NCBI GenBank assembly: GCA_903772945.1
Contig: CAICTM010001063.1
Span: forward strand, 1 to 38,384
DNA length: 38,384 nt
From: Seminavis robusta
Taxonomy: Eukaryota > Bacillariophyta > Bacillariophyceae > Naviculales > Naviculaceae
Direction: 5' to 3'
In this document: one piece after another, positions 26,469 through 37,069 of the stretch
How the letters are laid out: every line of letters starts with the position of its first letter
How positions within the stretch are numbered: the stretch's first letter is position 1
Translations under genes and position numbers: made by a program
The notes under the pieces: generated by a model
What the model was told of the DNA's origin: nothing
The model's input: only the letters and a program-made list of their open reading frames with translations
The model's database searches: none

Positions 26469-28868
26469 CTACCATCCCATGAGAAGCTTCCGTATGACCA
26501 CAAACTGGGAGGGAGGAAGCCCTTTGGTCAAGATGTCGGCGCGCTGTTCCAAGGTGCTAATGTACTTGGCAACAATGCCCTTGGATTCCCCAATGTTGCC
26601 CCTGAAGAAATGGTACTTGAGGGCCAAATACTTGTTCCTTGGAGACATCTTGGGAACGTTGACCAAACTGATGCAACCCTGATTGTCTTCAAAGACAGTG
26701 GAGCGCACCATGCTCTTGGCTAGTGGATCAAGCCCGAGTTTGGTCCCAACTTCCTTGAGCAGTACCCTCATTGGAAGCAGTTCTCGCATTGCCATGCTGA
26801 ATGCAACATACTCAGCAGCAGTGGAGCTCAGACAAATGTCGGTCTGGAGCTTATCGGACCAGATGATGGGGCAGCCAAACAGGGTGAGAACAAATCCAGT
26901 GCGCAAGTGAACAGATACTGGGTTCTGCTCATCCTCATAACCATAGAGCCTAGCAAAGTCTGCGTCGACGTAGCAGTCAAGACCTTGGTCCAACTTGGGC
27001 TGAAAGGTGATTCCTTTGTCTCGCGTTTGGATCAAGTATCGGACAATGCGTTTGAGGGCTTGCCCGTGAGACTTCTTCGGGGAGTGGCTGAACCTGGCCA
27101 CTTGGTGCACTGCAAAATGAATGTCTGGGCGAGTGTTGGATGAGCAGTAGAGAAGCATTCCCACAGCCGCAGGATAGCTCCATTCTTCATCAAACAGAGT
27201 TCCATCAGCATCAGTACCAAGGGGTCTTGAGCTGCTGGAGTGTCCCTGGTGGAGGCATCCGACATTCCGGTGTACTTGATGACCTTGTCGATGAGTCCAG
27301 ATTGAGTTAGCTCGATCGAAGACCCCACTTGCTTGAAGTTGATGCCCAGGAAACCAAAGATGTCTCCCTCATCTTCCATGGTGAGATCGTAGCCTAAATG
27401 CTATAGCTTGGAGACATATTCTTCAATGAGAGCATTGTCGGGGCTGAGCCAGATCTGGTCATCACAGTAGTTGAGCACCATGATTTGGAGCTCCTTGTGG
27501 ATAAACAGACAAGGGTCGGAGTCAGCAGGTGCAAATCCCAGCTTGTCCATTCCTCGGCAAAGGTGTTCATAGAATAATTTGGGGCTATCGACTTGCCCAT
27601 AAATACTCTTCTTCAAACGGAGAACAACATCCTCATCTTCATATCCTTTTGGTTTGTAGAACTGGGGCAGCTCCATGTAGAGAGGATTCTCTTTGGGCTG
27701 TGGGCTCTGGCAGAATGCAAGAGTGAAATCAACTTGCCTGGAGGTCCAACCATGGGCAGCTGCAAGCAATAGTCCAGCTCGTACAGTTGGCCATCCAACT
27801 AAGGGGCTGTAGGCCACTCCCTCGTAAGGCTGAAGATCACCGCGGCAGCACCATCTGCTTTTGAACTTGTTGAGTTCACCAGTAGGCAGTCGTTTGATGC
27901 GCTGAACCCAAGTACCAGGAACTGCCTTGTAGTTCTTCGGCATGGAGCTCCTTTGCACAATTTCCCAAGTACCTTTACCTTCAAGACTGGTGATCTCCTT
28001 GTCCATTGCAGTCCAAAAATCTTCAGCATATGGACCTGATAGTGAGTCCCTGAGAGATGGCAAGTCTGGGTCCTTGGAGGCTTTGGCCTTCATTGCCATT
28101 GGGCTTTGGATTGTTCCTGGATGTAGGTAGTCTTGGGCTTTGGTGTTGGGGTTGAAACCAGCAATTTGGGCTTGCATCATGTGGGCAGCAGCTGGAGTAA
28201 GCCCAGACACTCGGTCGATGGTAGTGCATAGTAGGGCGCTTGGCTCAGTGTAGGACTTGAGCTTTGGGTCTATGTTCAGTCGATGCTTCCATTGTACCCG
28301 ATCAGCTGAAGGTCGATCGGCACGAGATGGATTGCGCCGGGCTGGAACAGTTGAAGTTGCTTGCAATGTGTCTGGAGGGGCCGGCTTGGGTGGCACCGGT
28401 GAAGGGGCAGGGTACTCAGTTGGTTGAGCTCTGGTCCAACTTGAAGATAGGGGAGCTGGAGAGCGAATGGGAGATGGGGACTCCCTTGGAGACACATCTG
28501 GTGGCTCCCTTGGAGCTGACATTTCAGGCGGTTGATAGGAGAAATCATCCCTGGATTCATGGGAAGTAACATCCTGCCACATTCTTCTCCCTTGTTGCAA
28601 GGGACGGGACTGTTTCCGGGTCTGCTTGAGTTCAATCTCATCAGGGGAGAGCCACTCATCTTGGAGTGGAGGCGGTGATTCATCAAAATGGGTCTCAAAC
28701 CTCTCAAACATGCAGAGATCATTCCATTGAGGAGGGGGTGACTCCTCAGGAGAAAACACTGTCTCAAACCAGTCATCAAAAACAACATGAAACTGGGGTG
28801 AGAGGTAACCAGTGCAGATATTCTTCACAACTGCCACATTTTCAGCATGAACTGGAGATACTCCCATG
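26469..28868 (-). pseudogene. Copia beta family: integrase end, RT and RNase H
   Basis: The minus-strand frame from 28867 starts inside integrase (MGVSPVHAENVAVVKNICTG, YLSPQFHVVFDDWFETVFS). A Pro/Ser/Arg-rich linker follows, then RT: MDKEITSLEGKGTWEIV, FKSRWCCRGDLQPYEG, motif A RQVDFTLAFCQSPQP, LKKSIYGQVDSPKLFYEHL and the box VLNYCDDQIWLS (YCDD). A stop at 27401 and a shift near 27200 follow. RNase H then runs from 27164: SSNTRPDIHFAVHQVARFS, LDCYVDADFA, LSSTAAEYVAFS, VFEDNQGCISLVN and the end VVIRKLLMGW at 26469. It differs strongly from copia-1/2. It is truncated at 28868 by long LTR B, and its relative in plus orientation lies at 36900-38384. Confidence 0.87.
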
Positions 28869-29138
28869 TGTTGGAGGTTGTATTACAGACACCTCAATAC
28901 AAATTAGTCGTTTATCCCAATCTAGTTATAGGGGATATCTATATCGATTCTCAGGCATCCTAGAGGCACCGCCTCAAGCTCCACAGCAATCCAAGTTGCA
29001 TCCAATGTCCAAACCAACCAAGCCAGCTTTGGCTACAACAAGTACAAGTCCTGCCACAGCTAGCTCACAGGAGTGTGCCAACAGTGACAGCAGGAGTGGT
29101 ATTGATAAAGTTGTACCCACCAAACAAAAGTCTCAAAC

Positions 29139-29224
29139 CTTCTTGGAAATAGTGTTGGATTCTAGTAACACTCTAGCTTAGTAAAGGTAAAATACTGTTT
29201 TACTGTTAAGCTATTTCCAAGAAG
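29139..29224. mobile_element. 86-bp foldback (MITE-like) element, copy 2
   Basis: Same 14-bp inverted ends and 83 of 86 bases as 2256-2341. The flanks TCTCAAAC and TTTGTACC are not duplicated. In the LTR's own reading direction it is reversed relative to copy 1. Confidence 0.75.
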
Positions 29225-29606
29225 TTTGTACCTTCATCTCGAAGAGTTTCATCTCTCGAATTCGAGATCTCGACCATGGGATATTGACCTCATCCTATTA
29301 CATGATATCAAGCTAAGGTAACCAGTGCAACAAACGGTTCAGGCAGACAAGGGCTCTAGCCTCACTGAGAGAGCTATCCCAACCGCCTTACAGAAAGAAA
29401 GAAAAAGACTCGAACCCGTATGCACGAACCTCACACGTACTGACTACACCGGAGGATCGACAGATCGACTCCACAAAGGAATCAACCAATCTGTGGTATA
29501 CCACATTGAAGAACATCACTAACTACACTACTTCTATGCTTGAACCAAGCGAATCCAACAGGAATAGAGTAAGTTACGACGGATTGAAAATCTGATACAA
29601 GAACAA

Positions 29607-29734
29607 GCTCACAGGAGTGAGCACGAACGGAGCAAGGAACTCACAGGAGTGAGCTCCGGATCAAGGAGTCAAGCTGTCTAGCTAGCTCCCACGTCGAGTC
29701 AGACACAAGAACAATCGAGCTCACAGGAGTGAGC
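29607..29734. promoter_or_regulatory. Cluster of CTCACAGGAGTGAG palindromes
   Basis: GCTCACAGGAGTGAGC at 29607-29622 and 29719-29734, and CTCACAGGAGTGAG at 29640-29653. Weaker copies are at about 29064, 29852, 29969, 30689, 30909 and 31170. A perfect GCTCAC/GTGAGC dyad around AGGA suggests a dimeric protein site within the LTR; function inferred only. Confidence 0.45.
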
Positions 29735-30940
29735 GAATCATCAAGACTTTGAGCTGCGGAAACAGCTCTCGTATTATTTATTGTATGACTGCTAGGTGCA
29801 GTGACGATACGAAAACAAACTACAAAAGAAGACTCAGCGACACGTTCGAAGTGCAGGAGTGGTCGCCAAGCTATCTAGCTAGCTACCACGACAAGTCCAA
29901 CCGGAACGGAGCAAGCTCTGTATGGTACGGTACGGAGCAGAGGCTACTGTACGGACGCACCGAGCCTACAGGAGTGACACGAACAACGCGAGTGTGTTGT
30001 CAACCAGAAGAGGAACGAGATAACAAGTTCCAACAGGAAAATACCACAGAGGTACTTCCGTGGGAGTTCCTATCCTCAACAAGAGCCATCGAAATAGGCT
30101 ACTAGAAGAGAGGTGCGAAGGAAAATTCCAACGCACAACAAGCCATCTTACAGGCCGATTACTCGACAACGACAGGTCCTACGGAAGGACTGTCATACAC
30201 AGAAGTGGGCTACTATACTGTCACTGACAGGCCCTGAAGAGTGCAAGCCTTCGGACGCAACAGGAAACGAGTTGATCATCGGCAGGCTTGAAGAGCGAAT
30301 TTGCGAAATTTGCGAATTCCACCAAGCCAAGAACAACAGTGACAGCTACCACCAGTGTCGGCAAACAACAGCACAGCGTTAACGGCCGAAGCTACTGCTA
30401 CGGCAAGAACAACAAGAACCACGCTACTGCTGCGTTGACGAACAAGTGTCAACAAGCAACAGCATCCAACCGAAGCGGTCGAACGACGACAGCTACTACT
30501 GCTACTACGAATAACAGCAGCGCCATTGTGTCTGTTGATCGGCAACAGACCACCGCTGTCATGTCCAAAGAAGAAGAAATTTGTGACGCCTTCCACGGAA
30601 CGGCGAAGAACAAGCCCAAGCAGTTCAGCGAACGGCCCCACGAAAGCACAGCCACTGAACGACTGCTACCCGAAAAGGTATCTTTCCAGGAGTGTACGGA
30701 GCCAGATCAAGACTCCTTACAGTACATCGACAGTGGCACAAGAGGATTCCACGGCGAATCCAAGACAAGTCTCGGTACCAGTAAGGATGCGCAACGGTAC
30801 CGGAGCATGTCATGCACTAGCTAGCTAGCTATAGCCAACCGGCGCAGCACGTCCTGCAAGATAGCCACCGGTATCAATTACCGGAGCAGTGACAGCAAGC
30901 TGCAGGAACACAGGAGTGCTTCCACCGGCATCAAATTTCT

Positions 30941-31053
30941 TTGGAGTGTGTATTGAGTTTACACTCAGCACCTCCTACCCCTTTCATGGAGTGTGTATTG
31001 TGGCATCCCAGCCACAGCACCTCCTACTTACCTTTTATGGAATGTGTATTGTG
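30941..31053 (+). repeat. Tandem repeat in long LTR B, three units
   Basis: Units built on GGAGTGTGTATTG(A/T)G with spacing near 50 bp (about 30941, 30987, 31039). Inverted counterpart of 219-330. Confidence 0.75.
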
Positions 31054-31788
31054 CAACAATCCACAGCACTTCCTCCACTGATTACAGGCAAACCTGAGGC
31101 AACACCAGCCTCTAGGTCGGCAACAACAGATACCATTACAAGCCATGCCCTTGCTATTTGATCACAGCAAGGCACAGGAGTGTGAGGGTACCCAAATCCA
31201 AACCTACAATCCTACAAACAAAATCATCATAACATCCGCCTTTATAGGCAATGCCGTAACCATCAATGGCCCACAACTACACGGCCAACAACCATCAATG
31301 GCTACATCAACACCAGCATCGATGGCAACAACAGCCCACAACGGTATCTACCGCTACCAATGGAACAACAGCCAACAACGGTATCTACCACTACCAAACC
31401 GATTACAATGAATCGATCAAACCAAATTCCAATTGCATCTACAATAACGGCAACTGCAACAACAGCAGAACGACAGTGAACGTTGAACCAGTAGCTAGCT
31501 ACAAGCAAGCCCACTCAAGAGTTCACAAGACAAGGAACCAAGCCACAGGATGGCTGGAGCAGACAGAGTTTGACCCACAAGCGGGAACCTGATCAAAAGA
31601 AACAACAAGAGGGTGCACACCTCAGCTCCACTGCAATACTGCGACGGATACAGCTTACAATTCAGCTTTACAGCTTTACAATTAGCGGGCTTATTCTAGA
31701 AAATAATCAATAACTGCTCATTATTGGAAAATACAAACTTTACAACTTTAGATCGCCTAGATTAAATCAATCACAATGGTATTGCGCA

Positions 31789-31804
31789 TGGTAGCATGCG
31801 AGGT
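31789..31804 (+). other. Candidate primer binding site of the element following long LTR B
   Basis: TGGTAGCATGCGAGGT directly follows a CA terminus. Its complement ends ..GCATGCTACCA, the form of a tRNA 3' end with an A1:U72 pair, as in eukaryotic initiator tRNA-Met. No matching tRNA is in the window. An alternative TGGTATTGCGC begins at 31777. Confidence 0.35.
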
Positions 31805-32977
31805 ATGAGATGTTACTCATTCTATTTCTTATATGTCTATCCCTTGCGGTTATCAAGGGATTTCGCTACTCTCTTGATGCAGACTGCTCCCGAGTTTCCT
31901 CTTGCACTCTTCATCGTAGCTTGTCATCTCTTGATACCCCTCTTCTTTATCCTGTTGACGATCGAATCTCAATGAGGATGAACCATCTGATTCGCTCGAA
32001 AGCAATCTCCCATTCCATCCTGTCGTCGATCGAAATTGCGATGAGGATCCTATACTATGGACTCCTATGGGAGTCCACCTTTCTTAATCCTATTGACGAT
32101 CGTAATCTCAATGAGGATCCTATTATCTCGATCGCTGCAGGAGCTGCTACTACTACTACTGCTACTGCTATTACTGTTATCTCTATCACCGGTAAAGCTT
32201 GCCTCATCATCTCATCAGTCGATCGATCGACGGAGATAACAAGCTCGAGTTAACAGCAGCAAAATTCATCGAAAAATGAGCTCCGACTGCATAATAAGGC
32301 TCGGCTTGTGTTTCATGCCTTGAATCATGCTTCGATGGGCATTTCACTCTTTATTATCGATTCTAATTGGCTGATTCATGCTTGCCTTATATCATCTTCG
32401 CAAAACTCCTCACTTTTCGTTTCAAATCCGATGTACTGAGAGAACACAACTGGCCGATCGAACAACCACTGCCGTATCGATCGCTCGTGGTTTGTTGTTT
32501 GCTGAACAACAACGCGAGGCGATGACGGAAGCAACACCGATCGATCGGCAGTTGTCATTGGTATCTTGCTACCTATAGAACTGGCATCGGTTCGTTCGAT
32601 ACAACCGTGCTTAATGTCAAATTTATACTGGCTTGCAGTTTGGTCGTTTGAATTCCTACTCCAAAAGATTCGCCAAGTCCGACACGTCGAATCCAACGAA
32701 GGAACCAACTACTCATAATTCCAGTTCTTGATTGACTCAGATTGACTGGATATCCACCGGACTGCTCTTTGTTGCCGGTCCTGTTGCCTCTCCTCCTATC
32801 ATTTCCTTTGCCCTCTTGTTGATTTTTACTTGATGGACCTTGACGACGCTTTTCCTCTGCCTCAGCATTTCATCTTCAACAGCGAGCGCCAGAATCAGCA
32901 TCCTTGTTCAGTCCACAAGGGTTCAGAAAGCCTTCTTTGAATCTGATCCAATCATCCCACCCATCTGATCTTCCATC
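31805..32977 (+). other. Leader of plus-strand beta-family element, no convincing gene
   Basis: Three ~69-bp units with CCTGTTGACGATCGAATCTC-like cores begin at about 31951, 32019 and 32089. A CTACTACTACTACTG-type microsatellite follows at about 32145-32180, and GATCGATCGATCG-like palindromes near 32218 and 32537. A 147-codon ORF (31810-32253) spans these repeats and resembles nothing I know. Confidence 0.5.
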
Positions 32978-34760
32978 ATGACTGCAGCACCATTGACCGC
33001 AGTTCAATTTCCAGGAGCTCCTCCAGCACATTGGGAAAACCAAAGAAAGACCAAGCTTACAGAAGCCCCTCGGCTTGGAGGTATTAACCACACTGGAGCC
33101 TGAACAGAATCCGGCTCAGATGGACTGGGAAAGGAACCTAAAGCACCCTATGCCTCAGGGGTTTTCATGGAGACGACCATCTTAAAACATCAAACACTAC
33201 ACTCCAGCCCATTGATTGGCATGCAAGAAGGGACTGAAGGATTCCCCAGTCTCCTATCTCAACTTTGACTGAGTCAAATCTCTCTGGGTCCCATGTTTTA
33301 GCTCTCTCATCGCCTTTGAAAAGTATGATGACTGAACATGGAATGGAATGGGGTTTTCCAGCTTGTTGTTGGAGATCTCAATACCAACACTATTATACAA
33401 TCAACATGTTCACTGCTCTCTGGACAGGTCCAGAGTCTATGATGGAAAAATGGCATCAGGACCTCACAGTCAATGGGGTCGGACTCATCGATGCAAATGG
33501 AACTCTGAAGCAACTTCCTGTTTGCCAGTATGATTTGACAAACCTTGCGCTGGTCAGAGAAAGGCTGTTCTAAATTCTCTGCACTGTTGCTCTCCAGGAA
33601 GAACTCAAATCATATGTTCCAGTCGAGCCAAACACAATGGGCCCCAACTCCTCTTGGCTCTTCTGCCAGGAAAATATACAGACGCTTCTCTCAGAAGATT
33701 GAACCCTCAAAGCCAAGCTACTTCATTGACATCACCAAGTTCCCTGGGGAGAATGTTCCATGTATGTTGTCGATGCAAGCAAGATACATCAAAAGAGATT
33801 CGATTAGAACTTTATGTCCATGTGATCCCATGCCTGAACTAACCAGCAACATCCCTGAGAGGTTTCCTTGCTGTGGTTGTCCATACTTTCCATCCAAAGT
33901 CCATGAGCTTGTTTGCAAGGTGACATTAAACGGATTGATAGCAACTATGGGACACAAAACAATGAAGCACTCGACACTTTGAATGACTTGGATGCCTCTC
34001 TATCGGGTCCTCATCAACCAGAATAACTTATGAGTCCTGCCCAACATCTTGGATCCAAGGTATCCCAGGCCAAAGCCTTCCAGGCAGCAATTGACAAAGC
34101 AGTTGAGGCAAAGGTTGGGAGTCTCACCACAGGTGCGAAAAGTGGATCAACCAGTGGCGGTAACCCGTCCTCGTGGAGGCGGCTGCTTTTGATTGTGGAG
34201 CTACTGCATCAATCATGAAACGATCCAAGCATGTCCCAAGCGAGGTGCTCCCAAGGACAAACGTGTCTGAGTCTGAAACCAACTCCAAACTCACAAACCT
34301 TATCAAAGACAAGCTCGCTTCCATTGCCTCCAAGTGAGAACATTCCCGTTGATGCCCAACACACCATTTCTGTTGTTGGGAAGGTGGTTGCTAATTACTG
34401 TCGCAACTGTGGAAGGTTCTCAAAAGGAACCAGTGCCAACTTCACCAGTGAACATCGTGGGTTCCGCAAGTTTCCTTACAAGGCACCCTCTTCTGGTGGC
34501 AACACTCCTCCACCACCCGCTGCTCCAGCATCAGCCCCAATCACTGTGGTGGCAACCTTGCTTCTTCCGCCATGGGATTACCTATGTCCGCTGCTGATGT
34601 CCCTGTTCTAGCCACTGATGAGTTTATACACGCCAGTCCCAATGTTGGGTATGATTTCGATTCCATGCAGGTCAACATGGCAACAGTCGATCTTAGTTCT
34701 GATGAGACCTCCGCTCTCTTCAGCTACCTTAATGGGGCTTTCATGTGATGCTTCGGCAGA
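32978..34760 (+). pseudogene. Beta-family copia gag (degenerate)
   Basis: ATG at 32978 opens MTAAPLTAVQFPGAPPAHWE and stops after 41 codons. Further pieces in other frames include YTINMFTALWTGPESMMEKW (33265-33573), KPSYFIDITKFPGENVPCML (33545-33982) and QAKAFQAAIDKAVEAKVGSL (34030-34218). There is also a zinc-finger-like end, VVANYCRNCGRFSKGTSANF followed by TSEHRGFRKF (34231-34611), whose CX2C..H pattern suits a gag nucleic-acid-binding domain. Many stops and shifts make it a dead copy. The placement before protease and integrase supports the gag reading. Confidence 0.55.
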
Positions 34761-34769
34761 ATAACACAC

Positions 34770-35882
34770 TTGGCAACAGTGTTTCTCATTGCCTATTCTT
34801 TTGCCCCATTTTTGCCTTTCTATCTCGGGTCTATTCCTTCTCATGTATTGGAGGGAGAAGATGAGTCTGCTATGCAGACATTTATCAAATACACTTCGAA
34901 TTCCAGCCCTGATTCTTGGAGGGAGCAACCTTTCTTCAGTCTCACCGCTAAAATGGCTGATGTTGCTCTGCTCCCATATCTTTCCCCACCATATCCTCAT
35001 TGGACTATGTCTCCGGGTGCGGATGTGTGTTTTGTCTTTCTTTGGTTTTACAACTTGCTTCTAAAGTTCAAAGGTTATACCATTCTTCAGTGGCTCTCTT
35101 GCATCACCAAACTTGTTCTTCCACGCTTCAATCGGCCAAAACATTTTGATCCCGATCCAGACCCAGACTCATACTTGTCAATTCCCAAAATGATTCTTCG
35201 GACCTGTGTACACCGATGTCTCTTCTTAAAGCATAAATTAACTCTTAAGGACACCTATGTCGTCTCTTCTCAACCCCCAACTCCAACCAGGCTTCCTCGC
35301 AAATGTCGGGCCAACAGAACCCTGTCGAGATACAAGCTGATGGGCCTCCTTGGAGTCATTGGGAACTCAGTCGCTGGGGCACAGTCATTCCAGCTCTCCA
35401 GTGATCTTGCCTTTAGAAAACAGCTTCGAAGCTATCGATCAATGCAGGGAGAACTGAAGACACACAGTCTCACGGCACCACACATGCTGGCTCTCAAACA
35501 ACCCATCCAATCTTCTAATGAATCCTTTGCCCAAGTCACTTCTTATTGCCCATATGTCTTCAGTGCTATTGTTGATAGTGGATGTTCCTATTCTTGCACC
35601 AATACTTTCAGTGATGTTGACCCAAATTCTATCAGAAAGCTTTCCGAACCAATTATCCTAGGAGGTATCGCTGGAGGTCTGAGCATTGAATACATCGGCA
35701 CTACTGATTGGGAGACTTTGGATGAGCAAGCAAATGTTGTGTCATTTCGGGAGCAGGTTCTTATTCATCCTGATCTTCCAAACAGACTCCTAAGCCCTCA
35801 AGCTTTCTTGTCCCATCAAGGACTTGACCCAAAAACATGCAAAACTCAGCGATCACTTCAGAGTCTACCACGACCATGCTGA
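34770..35882 (+). pseudogene. Beta-family copia protease region
   Basis: An open frame of 370 codons. Near residue 265 is AIVDSGCSYSCTNTFSDVDP, the D-S-G active site of a retroviral-type aspartic protease, then EPIILGGIAGGLSIEYIGTT and VLIHPDLPNRLLSPQAFLSH. The first ~100 residues are hydrophobic (ADVCFVFLWFYNLLLKFKG), which is odd for this position. It ends at the stop after SLQSLPRPC, and the following integrase part is in other frames. The long open frame among broken neighbours is probably chance survival. Confidence 0.65.
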
Positions 35883-36039
35883 ATGGCATACGGGAGGAAA
35901 GAAAATGCTACAAATGAAGTTTGACTCCAGTTTTTCTACCACGACTTACTCTGTTTCCCAAAGGGAAAGGCACTCTCTTCTCTACAAGCAATGACTTCAG
36001 TTCTACATACCAACAACAGAAACCTTTCTATTTTTGACA

Positions 36040-37069
36040 AAATCTGGCTGCAATGGCATTACAAGTTGGGACATCTGTCCTTCTCCCATGTCCAATCTCT
36101 TGGGTTGGGTGGTTTTCTTAGACAAGAAGGGTCTCGGTTTGCTTAGAAGCAAGGTCGGGGAGCATCCTAATGTGCCGCTTGTCAATATGGAAAACAAGTC
36201 AGGCAACATGATCACACCACTGTCACCAAGAAGCTCCCAGACAAACAGGGAGCGCTCAAGAAAGAACAATTGGAGCCGGGTATGACAACCTTAGTGATCA
36301 ATTGGAGTCAAGAGTCAGAGGGAGATTGTTGCATACTGCCGGAAGAGAACAAGATAGCAATAAATTCTGTGGAACCTCAATATTTTGTGATGCTGCATCG
36401 GCTGTCATCTTTGCCCACCACCAAGTTACATTAAATGCTTCTGATTCTATCATGGCCAAGGAAGCATACGAGCGATGGTGTCTCGAACATGGGTTGTGGT
36501 TCAATCATATCACACTGACAATGGCATCTACAAAAGCCAAGCATATGTCCAACATCTTAGGGACCACCATCAATCAATTAAATATTCTGCGACCGGCGCC
36601 AAATGGCAGAATGGGTTTCTGAGGGAGCCATAGAATTGTAGTAACCAAAGCTAGAACAATGATGATCCATGCTGCACTTCTATGGCCGGAAGTTGATGAT
36701 GAATCCCTGTGGCCCTTGGCAGGTCTCTCATGCAGCTCACCTTTACAACCACACTCCGAATTCGTTACTGGCATTGCTCCCATTGAGATATTTTCCAGAA
36801 CTATCAGTGATGGTCAAGTTATCAGAAATGCCCATCCATGGGATGCCCTGCATATGTTTTGGAACCCCGGCTTACCAGTGAAGGAGAAAGATTCCAAAAT
36901 GGCAGCCAGGTCCAGGAGAGGACAATACGTTGGCACCTCACCTGTCCATTCAGAAAATGTTGGCTTGATCCGCAACCTTACAACCGGATACCTTTCCCCT
37001 CAGTACCATCTTGTCTATGATGATTGGTTTGAGACAGTTTACTCCTCAGAAGATCAACCACCTCTCTAG
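36040..37069 (+). pseudogene. Beta-family copia integrase (degenerate)
   Basis: Pieces in changing frames: the HHCC zinc site LQWHYKLGHLSFSHVQSLG (about 36050-36106) with a CAACQYGK-type second half near 36175, then core segment FCDAASAVIFAHHQVTLNAS with the first catalytic Asp. Next come HTDNGIYKSQAYVQHL (second Asp, about 36508), GAKWQNG where the third acidic position should follow but FLREP is read, and the C-terminal RRGQYVGTSPVHSENVGLIR and YLSPQYHLVYDDWFETVYSS. The last part is collinear with the minus-strand copy at 28867. At least four stops or shifts are seen. Confidence 0.75.

Larger units (their letters stand above)
28869..31788 (+). mobile_element. Long LTR, copy B
   Basis: Starts TGTTGGAGGTTGTATTAC at 28869 directly after the integrase codons it interrupts. 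It matches the reverse complement of 1-2524. The right end is placed before a TGG primer-site candidate at 31789 and has a terminal CA (31787-31788); an alternative end is CACA at about 31775. A length near 2.9 kb would be long for a copia LTR, so part of it may be leader. Contents are the 86-bp foldback, at least four CTCACAGGAGTGAG-type palindromes, CTAGCTAGC runs and a three-unit tandem repeat. The many ORFs are short, in all frames and unlike known proteins. Confidence 0.65.
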
